Positions 8,843 through 15,242 of a DNA stretch of 64,000 nt are shown here, in pieces (position 1 is the first letter of the stretch; each line of letters opens with the position of its first letter). The DNA is from Jejuia sp040720935 (GTDB lineage Bacteria; Bacteroidota; Bacteroidia; Flavobacteriales; Flavobacteriaceae): assembly GCF_040720935.1 (NCBI RefSeq), contig NZ_JBFDAE010000005.1, positions 1 through 64,000 on the forward strand, written 5' to 3'. The position numbers were made by a program, and so were the translations under genes. The notes under the pieces were generated by a model. That model was not told where the DNA came from. It searched no databases and saw only the letters and a list, made by a program, of their open reading frames with translations.

Positions 8843-9355
8843 TTAATCTTTAGCTACATGAACAGAAAAAGTGCTTTCCGTTGCTGGTTTTATTTTAATC
8901 AGATCTTCTACGTCATTCTGAATAAAATTTGCTAAATAACCATCATTTACTGAATCTGAATCCTTCAAATTAATCGAAGAAACAGTAAAATTAAGTGATT
9001 CATCAAAAGCAAAATTAGGATTAACTTTCCTTTTAAGGTTTTTTATTTCATCTTGTAATGTCTCAATTTTGACTTCATATTCTGTAATTTTTGAAGACTG
9101 AGTAACGACTAAATCAACCTCTAAAGCTTTACTTATTTTCCTTACAGTTTTAAAGGTGAAATTATGTAATCCAGTAAGCCATTTACTAACTTCTGATTCT
9201 GACTTGTTTAGCATTCTAGCTAGGTCAGCTGCACATAAATGTTTTTGTTCTAAGATTAAATGGATCTCATTAGCAATTTCTAAAGAGCCAATTACATCAT
9301 TCTGAACATGTTCTGGGATTTCTTTTAATGCGTTTAAATATGCTTTTGATGCCAT
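8843..9355 (-). CDS. HTH (Xre/HigA-like) antitoxin with C-terminal extension
   Basis: 170 aa. A helix-turn-helix lies at about 25-80 (CAADLARMLNKSESEVSKWL, TVRKISKALEVDL). It is followed by a predicted coiled coil (KITEYEVKIETLQDEIKNLKRKV would be heptad-like) and a 60-residue tail rich in D, N and S. In TAC systems the antitoxin carries such a tail, the chaperone addiction domain, which needs SecB. The ATG follows the toxin stop codon TAG with no spacer, so the two are translationally coupled. Likely autorepressor. Confidence 0.72.
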   Translation of the reverse strand: MASKAYLNALKEIPEHVQNDVIGSLEIANEIHLILEQKHLCAADLARMLNKSESEVSKWLTGLHNFTFKTVRKISKALEVDLVVTQSSKITEYEVKIETLQDEIKNLKRKVNPNFAFDESLNFTVSSINLKDSDSVNDGYLANFIQNDVEDLIKIKPATESTFSVHVAKD

Positions 9356-9874
9356 CTATTTATTATATGTCAAATTAAATGATTTACTTCTTTTAAGCAT
9401 TCTTTCTTTTATTATCAAGTGTCTTTGGTTCATCATCTTATTTATTTGTGATGCTATATTAGACGTGAATATATATTGTTCCCAACAAGAAGGGCTGTCT
9501 CTAGTGGCGTCACTTTCCTTGATTCCTCCATTTACTAAAATAACAATTTCTGGACTTAATAATATACAATACAGTCTCAAATTCAAATTATCTTTTTCAA
9601 ATTCTAAATCTAAGCATCTAAGTTCTTTGGTTGGAGGGGGAAGGGCTTTTGCATTATCTTCAGGTCTAAAAAATCTATCTTGTACACCATATTTTTCGCC
9701 GATTTCGGCAATCCACATTTTTATATAAAAAACACTTTTAGAATATTCTTTTTGATACTTATTATAGAACTTTTCTAATTCTGTTTTATTTTCATCTTTA
9801 AACTTAAGAGTGTAATATCTAACTTTAGTAAAATCTAAATCTTTTCTTACTACTATAGATATTTCAGACTTCAC
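9356..9874 (-). CDS. HigB/RelE-like toxin
   Basis: 172 aa, first gene of the operon. GTG start is chosen because a TAA stop lies directly upstream in frame and no ATG precedes the first domain. The C-terminal half, NLRLYCILLSPEIVILVNGGIKES followed by a helix ending IASQINKMM, resembles the core beta sheet of HigB/RelE mRNA interferases (RLRLYxxxxxxxIVLLNGGxKK). The N-terminal third is longer than in typical RelE proteins. Order toxin-antitoxin-chaperone agrees with the M. tuberculosis higB1-higA1-Rv1957 operon. Catalytic residues cannot be assigned. Confidence 0.6.
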   Translation of the reverse strand: MKSEISIVVRKDLDFTKVRYYTLKFKDENKTELEKFYNKYQKEYSKSVFYIKMWIAEIGEKYGVQDRFFRPEDNAKALPPPTKELRCLDLEFEKDNLNLRLYCILLSPEIVILVNGGIKESDATRDSPSCWEQYIFTSNIASQINKMMNQRHLIIKERMLKRSKSFNLTYNK

Positions 9875-9917
9875 TTATAAGTTAAGATTGTAAATGTAGA
9901 TTAATTTTTAGAATAAA

Positions 9918-9925
9918 CAAATATA
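9918..9925 (-). promoter_or_regulatory. Bacteroidota -7 box of the TAC operon
   Basis: On the minus strand TATATTTG matches the TAnnTTTG consensus and lies 44 bp before the toxin GTG. A perfect 10-bp palindrome, ACTTATAAGT at 9873-9882, overlaps the start codon and could be an operator for the HTH antitoxin. The remaining AT-rich stretch to 10102 shows no gene. Confidence 0.5.
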
Positions 9926-10102
9926 TGAGAATAGTATTATATATTTTTCACAAAAATATAACATACATCAAAATTATCTACAAAAAAAGATGGATTTTCT
10001 TAAAAAAAAAGAAAGATTACGAATATTAAAGCTTGCTCCTAAAAGTAAAAAGTAAGTAAACTATAAAGTTCAACTACTTTTCCGTTTCTAAAAATCTAAT
10101 AC

Positions 10103-11500
10103 CTATTTCCTTTTATTACGCTTCTCCCTCCTAACCCTCCAAGGCGCATTTTTCTGCCAATCACCAGCCATAATACAACCATAAGGCATCACTTCGTCAA
10201 TAACTTTTCCTAAACCATATTCGTCCATTTGCTGTCTTACGGCTTGTGCATTTTTGTAGGCACTTGGCAATTCGGTAATATCAATCTCATTAGAGAAAAA
10301 CCGAACATCTAAACCTCGGGTTTCTTCTTTAAAAATTTGCATGATAGTTCCTGTTTTGCTTTTTCTGTGTTGGGTTCTACTTACGTTTCTACCGGCACCA
10401 TGTGGCGCAAAACCTAAATTGGTTTTTGTGGTAGATCCTTCAACAATCAACACAGGTTCGCTCATGTTTAACGGAATCAACCTTGGTCCCGTAATATCTG
10501 GCATAAACTTAGCGTCTAAGGGTGTTGCGCCTTTAGCATGGTAAAATAAATCCCCATCTTTAAATACGAAGTTATGTTCGTTCCAGTATCTGTTTTCAAT
10601 GTTAATCTCTAAAGATTCGGCTACCGAATTATGCAATACTTCATGATTCAGTTTTGTCCAATCTCTTATGGTTTGTAATGCATCCCAATAGGCTTGACCT
10701 TCTTCAGTTTCAAACGGAATCCATGCATTTTGGGTCTTGGTTTCAGGAGATAATTCTTTTCTAAAACGTTCAGCGATTTTCATGCCTTTAGTATATAATC
10801 GAGCACCCGGACCTCTTGAACCGTGATGTGTGACCATCATTGTATTCCCTGTTTTTTTGGAAGTTCCTACGAATAAGAAGTGGTTACCATCGCCTTGAGT
10901 TCCCAAATGTGCTCTTGCCATTTTAATCATGTCTTTATCTCCTAGGAAATAGTTGGCTTCAAAAGCGTCTAATAATTCTTTTGGAAAGCGAAATTGTGTA
11001 TTTCTATCACGTCCACCAGGACCAAAATGCGTGTTGGCATGTGCAGCATCTAAAATGCCTTTTGGGTCTGCTTTACCAAAATCGGTCAACATCACAGAGC
11101 AGCAAATATCTGCACTATGCATTCCGGGGTGGATAGCGTTTTTTGCAACTGCCACCCCACCAACAGGAATGGTGCCGTCTGGACCTGCAGGACAAGCATC
11201 TGGCATAATAGCGCCAGCAACTAAAGTTGGGGTCTTCATCAAGGTCTGCATGGAGTTAATCACTTTTGCTACATTGTCTTCCTCCATTTCATTTTCAGCT
11301 TTAATATTAATTGAAAAATCAATTGGTTTTGCGTGTAATGCTATCGGGTCTGGAGATTTAAACTGCTGTAAATAAGTCATTAAAACATCGCCTTCTAAAT
11401 TGTTTTCATTGATGTGTGCGATGGCTTCTTTCATCCATTTTCCTTGCTTAAAGCCTAAGGCTTTTAATATATGTCCTGTTATTTTAGTTTGTGTTTTCAT
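10103..11500 (-). CDS. rtcB: RtcB-family RNA ligase
   Basis: 465 aa RNA ligase that joins a 2',3'-cyclic phosphate or 3'-phosphate end to a 5'-OH, using GTP and Mn2+. Active-site parts are present: HSADICCSVML (metal Asp and Cys), GTQGDGNHFLFVG, THHGSRGPG, and the C-terminal PYGCIMAGDW before a basic tail. Bacterial RtcB repairs RNAs cut by ribotoxins. Its own promoter carries the operator-like element shared with the RNA array and the WYL gene. The upstream 612-aa gene on the same strand is separated by a hairpin. Confidence 0.95.
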   Translation of the reverse strand: MKTQTKITGHILKALGFKQGKWMKEAIAHINENNLEGDVLMTYLQQFKSPDPIALHAKPIDFSINIKAENEMEEDNVAKVINSMQTLMKTPTLVAGAIMPDACPAGPDGTIPVGGVAVAKNAIHPGMHSADICCSVMLTDFGKADPKGILDAAHANTHFGPGGRDRNTQFRFPKELLDAFEANYFLGDKDMIKMARAHLGTQGDGNHFLFVGTSKKTGNTMMVTHHGSRGPGARLYTKGMKIAERFRKELSPETKTQNAWIPFETEEGQAYWDALQTIRDWTKLNHEVLHNSVAESLEINIENRYWNEHNFVFKDGDLFYHAKGATPLDAKFMPDITGPRLIPLNMSEPVLIVEGSTTKTNLGFAPHGAGRNVSRTQHRKSKTGTIMQIFKEETRGLDVRFFSNEIDITELPSAYKNAQAVRQQMDEYGLGKVIDEVMPYGCIMAGDWQKNAPWRVRREKRNKRK

Positions 11501-11562
11501 CTTTTCTATTTATTTAGATTCGGCATCAAGTGCAGAATGACAGTAAACTGTCAATTACACTA

Positions 11563-11599
11563 CAAATATTATACAGTATTACGCAATAGTTTTACGTAG
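11563..11599 (-). promoter_or_regulatory. rtcB promoter with shared operator-like element
   Basis: On the minus strand CTACGTA-AAACTAT-TGCGTAA (11579-11599) is followed 16 bp later by the end of a -7-like TAATATTTG (11563-11571). The same CTACGYA-N7-TGCGYAR pattern occurs at 14035-14055 and 15137-15157, with the same distance to the -7 box at 14035. The element sits where an activator overlapping the -33 region would bind. Candidate binder: the WYL-PhyH protein encoded at 15243-16976. Confidence 0.6.
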
Positions 11600-11613
11600 T
11601 TATGATTTTAATT

Positions 11614-11649
11614 AGACCTTTTGGCTTTTTGTAACCAAAAGGTCTTTTT
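11614..11649. terminator. Hairpin between the 612-aa gene and rtcB
   Basis: Perfect 11-bp stem AGACCTTTTGG / CCAAAAGGTCT with an 10-nt loop, followed on the plus strand by TTTTTC. On the minus strand, the direction of both flanking genes, the run after the stem is weaker. It probably ends the 612-aa transcript and insulates the rtcB promoter. Confidence 0.55.
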
Positions 11650-11652
11650 CTT

Positions 11653-13491
11653 CTATTTAAAAGGCTTCAAAAAACTATCTTTTTCTAAATTTTCTAATGA
11701 AAAATCATAATCAGCTTCTGCCTTATTCTCAATGAGTTCTGCACCCAAAAAAGTTACAAGTTTATCAAATGATAATGGTTTGTTCCATTGTTGGTACAAT
11801 GCTTTTGTTGCTAAATTTGATACTTCGGAATTACCGGAAACTCTGGTGTGTCCTGCGCCAAAATTTAAGAGTACAAAGCATTGTTTGTCCTTTTTAGGGA
11901 TTAACATACCTAATATGGTTTGCTTTTGTACAGATTCGCATTTAATATCTGCAAATAAGTTGTTTGGGTTTATCATGTAGTCTTTAGAAATAGCGTCTCC
12001 CTGGCCAATGATGATTTTGTAACCGCAATCTGAAGTTCCCGAATACACATTGTTTTGAACCAATGTTGGCGCGTTTAAGCCTTTATTGGCGTACAAATAT
12101 TCAACAGCTCCTTTTGGTGCTGAGGTAATATCTCCAGAATACATCAAGTTTCCTTTTTGTTGGTTATATCTTGCATTCCAACCTATTTTACCAGCAATAT
12201 TTAAACCTGATAAATCTAAATCTCGCGCGCCCCAAGCATCTTCCCAATAGATTCCTACTGCTAACTTTTCGCCATAAAAACGTGTGCCAGTAGGAATATT
12301 GCCTACGTACATTTTCTCTGATGTTGGCAAAGCATATTTAATGTTCTTTGGAACAAATATGGTTTTACCTGTCAAATCAAATCGTTGTTTCATGTAATTT
12401 AAAATGAATTTATAATTCTTTTTGAAAACTTCATTTTCCGAAACTTCTACTATGTTTTCATCTGCACCAAACTTTCTCTTTATGTAGTTCAAAAATTGAT
12501 TGTTCTTGTTATCAATAGTTGTTGTTTCGCTAGATTTTACCCAAGATTTACCATTTCTAATTCTATATAAAAAAGCGTCTTGACCTTCTTTTCTCGTATA
12601 GCAAGCAGACAAAGCCTTAAACAAAGCAAAAGGTGTTGCGTTATCTAGCCAATGTGTTTCCTTGTTTGTTATCAATGCGTTTGTCACATCATTTAACGGA
12701 TTTGAAACCAATGGTTTGTGATACGTTTTGGATTGCTTACTAATTTTATTAACAGTTTTTGGCGCTTTGTTCTTAAATGCTAAAAACAAAGGTTTGTATC
12801 GGTTAAAAATTTCAGCAAGTTTTTCTAAACCAAAACTGTTAAACGCTTGTGTTGGGTTGTATGAACTGTTTTTAATCAATTCAATTAACTCATCATTTTT
12901 GATTAACAATGTGGTATCTGTTGTTCGGTAAATAATATATCTAAAAAACTCAACCGCGTTTTCTGGATAGATGTTATAGAGTTCAGCTAATTTTACAATG
13001 GCTTCCTTGTTTCTAATGTTTTCTTTGCCAGTAAATGTATAGCCTAATTCATCGACTAAAACCGTTATCAAATCATCTACAGTATCTTCTTTTAATGCCA
13101 TGCCAGACTGCAATAATGCCAGACATTTTTGGGTCATTTCATCAACAGCGTAGCCCTTAATTACTTTGTAGGTAAGTTTTAATTCTGGAATGTTTAGTGT
13201 TTCTTCAGGAATATAAACTTCATCCTGAAAATCACTTCCATATGTGGAAATGTAATGCGTGATTTGATCTATCAACAACTCACATCTTGAGCTAAATTTA
13301 ATTTTTGACCAAGATTTATGAAACGTCTTGTTTAAGTCATTACCTGTTAATTTTTCGTTTTCGAAATAAGCAATAATTCTATCTTTTGCCAAAAGTGCAT
13401 TTGGCGCGATGATGAATCCGTCATCTGAGATGTATGGTTTTTCGTTTGATGTTTTCGCTATTACAGCGTTAAATAATTTTAATGTTTTCAT
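11653..13491 (-). CDS. Unknown 612-aa protein of the rtcB island
   Basis: No family recognised with certainty. The N-terminal two thirds is helical (for example AVEFFRYIIYRTTDTTLLIKN and LEKLAEIFNRYKPLFLAFK), suggesting a repeat-like scaffold. The last third is beta-rich, with DLDLSGL at 424-430 and YSGDITSAPKGAVEYLY at 451-467, which faintly recalls TerD-type calcium-binding stress domains. A Ro60/TROVE protein with vWA domain would fit the neighbourhood but its motifs are absent. The gene directly follows a tRNA-like RNA array and shares a regulatory element with rtcB, so a role in RNA repair or RNA binding is inferred. Confidence 0.6.
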   Translation of the reverse strand: MKTLKLFNAVIAKTSNEKPYISDDGFIIAPNALLAKDRIIAYFENEKLTGNDLNKTFHKSWSKIKFSSRCELLIDQITHYISTYGSDFQDEVYIPEETLNIPELKLTYKVIKGYAVDEMTQKCLALLQSGMALKEDTVDDLITVLVDELGYTFTGKENIRNKEAIVKLAELYNIYPENAVEFFRYIIYRTTDTTLLIKNDELIELIKNSSYNPTQAFNSFGLEKLAEIFNRYKPLFLAFKNKAPKTVNKISKQSKTYHKPLVSNPLNDVTNALITNKETHWLDNATPFALFKALSACYTRKEGQDAFLYRIRNGKSWVKSSETTTIDNKNNQFLNYIKRKFGADENIVEVSENEVFKKNYKFILNYMKQRFDLTGKTIFVPKNIKYALPTSEKMYVGNIPTGTRFYGEKLAVGIYWEDAWGARDLDLSGLNIAGKIGWNARYNQQKGNLMYSGDITSAPKGAVEYLYANKGLNAPTLVQNNVYSGTSDCGYKIIIGQGDAISKDYMINPNNLFADIKCESVQKQTILGMLIPKKDKQCFVLLNFGAGHTRVSGNSEVSNLATKALYQQWNKPLSFDKLVTFLGAELIENKAEADYDFSLENLEKDSFLKPFK

Positions 13492-13532
13492 TTTTTAATA
13501 TTTAAATAAGTGAGGAGTATTTATCAAATGTT

Positions 13533-13784
13533 TATAGGAACTCCTTTTACCTATTTTTAAAGACGAAGAGTAAAACAAACCACATACTCTTTCGAGTACT
13601 GGAATCGAACCAGTATATAGGAACTCTTTTTGTCTTTTACTAACGGAAAGTAATTTCTTTAAGGTGAATTGTTATAGGAACTTTCTATGTCAGTAATTTT
13701 TTTGTAGTTCGGACGGGATTCGAACCCGCGACCCTCAGATCCGATTTAGAGGAACTCTGTTTGCTAAATGGCGCAAAGTAATTT
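13533..13784 (-). repeat. Array of paired short motifs around the tRNA-like RNA
   Basis: On the minus strand GAGTTCCTATA or a one-base variant occurs four times (ends 13533-13543, 13616-13626, 13673-13683, 13747-13757). Three of these are preceded by AAATTACT (13649-13656, 13692-13699, 13777-13784), with 19-33 bp between the motif starts and a small hairpin between them in at least one copy (TTTGC-loop-GCAAA). A tRNA T-arm mimic, TACTGG-7 nt-CCAGTA, lies at 13597-13615. The pattern suggests duplicated RNA modules or binding sites in the leader of the 612-aa gene. Confidence 0.6.
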
Positions 13785-13817
13785 GTCTGATGCTCTATCC
13801 TATTGAGCTACCGAACT
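13705..13817 (-). ncRNA. tRNA-like RNA with a 46-nt anticodon loop
   Basis: Canonical parts: 7-bp acceptor AGTTCGG/CCGAACT, D arm GCTC...GAGC, anticodon stem TCAGA/TCTGA, variable GGGTC, T arm GCGGG-TTCGAAT-CCCGT and discriminator A. The anticodon loop is 46 nt instead of 7, so the gene is a normal 74-nt tRNA plus 39 nt. The insert holds a TTTGC/GCAAA hairpin and one copy of the array motifs. The body resembles an Arg(UCU)-type tRNA. It is too short for a group I intron. Either a tRNA with a tiny insert or, more likely given rtcB nearby, a Y-RNA-like tRNA mimic. Confidence 0.7.
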
Positions 13818-13995
13818 GGTTTAATATTTTAAAGAACGTTTTGTCTGAGAAATCGCGCTTTGGCGTGACGACCTCTCGCTTCCAAGGCGAGTAAACAACC
13901 TCCGTTATCTTCCCAGTTTTTATGTTAATGAACTTTTTATGAAGCTCCACCAGCTTCCTCGTCTGGTGGAGCGCTACTTTAAAGCCAGATTCCAA
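13795..13995 (-). other. Possible small protein or structured leader RNA
   Basis: A 66-codon frame beginning with TTG about 17 bp after the predicted transcription start reads as a basic, protein-like sequence (GFKVALHQTRKLVELHKKF... VYSPWKREVVTPKRDF) and is more GC-rich than its surroundings. It has no ATG and its end overlaps the tRNA-like RNA by 23 bp. The same stretch contains two strong hairpins (see 13944-13972, and CTCGC/GCGAG near 13872-13890), so it may be RNA rather than protein. Confidence 0.25.
13944..13972 (-). other. Strong 10-bp GC-rich hairpin
   Basis: GCTCCACCAG pairs perfectly with CTGGTGGAGC around a 9-nt loop. It is not followed by a T run, so it is not a terminator. A structural RNA element in the leader of the array transcript is the likeliest reading. 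Confidence 0.5.
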
Positions 13996-14018
13996 AAGGC
14001 TTTTAATTAATTACTCTG

Positions 14019-14055
14019 CAAATATTCTATATTATTGCGCAATGTTTTTGCGTAG
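14019..14055 (-). promoter_or_regulatory. Promoter of the RNA array/612-aa unit with shared operator
   Basis: Minus strand: CTACGCA-AAAACAT-TGCGCAA at 14035-14055, then a -7-like GAATATTTG at 14019-14027, at exactly the same distance as in the rtcB promoter. The transcript would start near 14012 and run through the hairpins, the tRNA-like RNA and the repeat array into the 612-aa gene. Confidence 0.6.
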
Positions 14056-14068
14056 TAAAAAATTTATT

Positions 14069-14634
14069 TTATTTTTTCTTCTTCTTTTTGTTCTTTTTTC
14101 TCTTAGACGATGTTTTCTTCTTTGGCTTTATTTTGTTTTTAATTCTTGATGCCTCAGAATCAATAAACCAAGTAAAATCATCGTTACAACTAAATAACTT
14201 AGCTTTTTTTAGTGCTTTAATTGCTTTTTTAAGTGCTTGAAGATTCTCAAATAATTGCCCTTGTCTTAACCAAACTTCTGCCTTATTTAACCCTTTTACG
14301 GTAAAGGCAAAGTCAATTAATTTTTGAGCTTCCTCGTAATCTTCGTTCCATATCAATACCAAAATGTATTTTGGATACACTTTTTGAAAATCCATTTTGT
14401 TAGTGAAACCCAAAACTTAAAAGCGCAACGCATTAAGTTTTGATGGTTGAACTAATCCCGATTTTTAGCGGGATCAAATTGTTCGGCTTGCAAACGTCCC
14501 ATTAAATACAAAGCATAAACGTTCTTAGCTTCATAAGACAAGGCGTAGTTTAAATTTTCTACGGTTTCTTCTAAATCGTATGGATAAGCATCTATAGCTT
14601 TAAGCACATATTTGTTTAACAAATTTGTGTCCAT
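14069..14634 (-). pseudogene. TPR-protein gene split by a palindrome-containing insertion
   Basis: Two fragments of one tetratricopeptide-like protein. The 5' part (14452-14634) reads NLNYALSYEAKNVYALYLMGRLQAEQ and then stops. The 3' part (14069 to about 14400) resumes in another frame with DFQKVYPKYILVLIWNEDYEEAQKLIDF and ends in a lysine tail KKKTSSKRKKNKKKKKK. The roughly 80 bp between AEQ and DFQ contain stops and a palindrome whose 15-bp edge also occurs at 40938-40952. The gene lies between the WYL gene and the RNA array and may be an original member of the island. Confidence 0.7.
14446..14474. repeat. Palindromic repeat at the break in the TPR gene
   Basis: GTTGAACTAATCCCG followed by the closing half CGGGAT. 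The 15-bp left edge is identical to 40938-40952, where the same ATCCCG...CGGGAT hairpin sits after another gene. A dispersed small element is the simplest reading. Confidence 0.7.
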
Positions 14635-14645
14635 TGTTTTCTCGT

Positions 14646-14675
14646 CCTGTCCCGATGCTTCGGGGGTTTCAGGGT
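14646..14675. repeat. Nested palindrome (CCTG-CCCGA...TCGGG-CAGG)
   Basis: CCTG and CAGG enclose CCCGA-TGCT-TCGGG, the same build as the element at 36608-36652. It lies just upstream of the split TPR gene. The wider interval 14635-15242 otherwise holds the terminator-like hairpin, the small frame, the WYL promoter and a second palindrome listed separately. Confidence 0.55.
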
Positions 14676-14813
14676 CTTTTTTAATTAATAATTTGATGTT
14701 TGTAAATTGATATGAAATGCTTCAACTCTGCTCAGCATAACAATACAATTAGCTTGTTTTTTCTAAACTGTTTTTGGAAATGGTTTAGCAGAACGCTAAC
14801 GACTGAAAACAAA

Positions 14814-14948
14814 AAATCCGAAACAGTTTTTTAACGGCTTCGGATTTCTCATTTATAAATTTGAAAAGTTTATCTAACGATCATCACGAAGCATCACAAA
14901 AGGCAATATGCCTTTCGGGAAATTTTGATATGTTATAAATAAACTCAT
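14814..14948 (-). other. Possible short transcript: 24-codon frame plus terminator
   Basis: On the minus strand an ATG at 14948 opens a 24-codon frame (MSLFITYQNFPKGILPFVML...) ending at 14874. It is followed by hairpin AAATCCGAA/TTCGGATTT (14814-14847) and a run of T, a good rho-independent terminator with no other gene upstream on that strand. A small RNA or peptide gene divergent from the WYL gene is possible. Confidence 0.3.
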
Positions 14949-15136
14949 AATTCTAATTTTTAATTCAACTTCAGTTTTGGTTGAAATGCGTTGCAAAGAT
15001 TTAGATTTATTTTTCAATTTTCAAAATTTATTTTCCCTTTTCAGTCAAATTTGAACCAATAATACGAAGTATTATATTTTTTTGAAAAAAGCAACTAATT
15101 TTTGAATTTATCATACTTTTTGACACATTTTCATTT

Positions 15137-15157
15137 CTACGCATAATTATTGCGTAG
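15137..15157 (+). promoter_or_regulatory. Shared operator-like element before the WYL-PhyH gene
   Basis: CTACGCA-TAATTAT-TGCGTAG, the most symmetric of the three copies (perfect 7-bp arms). It lies 86 bp before the start codon, close to the 79-bp distance at rtcB. The element suggests that the regulator controls its own gene together with rtcB and the RNA array. Confidence 0.6.
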
Positions 15158-15186
15158 TGTTTTTTTTCTTGTAAATTTAGTGTTTC

Positions 15187-15219
15187 AGACCCTTCAGGTT
15201 TCAAAAACCTGAAGGGTCT
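15187..15219. repeat. AGACCCTTCAGGTTT palindrome
   Basis: Near-perfect 14-15 bp arms AGACCCTTCAGGTTT and AACCTGAAGGGTCT around a few A residues. It belongs to the same family as 43117-43188 and 43250-43281. It sits 24 bp before the WYL gene start, inside the leader. Confidence 0.75.
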
Positions 15220-15242
15220 ATTAAAGATTTTAATTAAGAATT

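Noticed and set aside
11653..13491. Ro60/TROVE protein
   Set aside because: No TROVE repeats or vWA MIDAS motif can be read, although the genomic context would fit.
13705..13817. Ordinary tRNA-Arg or tRNA with a group I intron
   Set aside because: The anticodon loop is 46 nt; a 39-nt insert is far too short for a group I intron and no normal anticodon loop is present.
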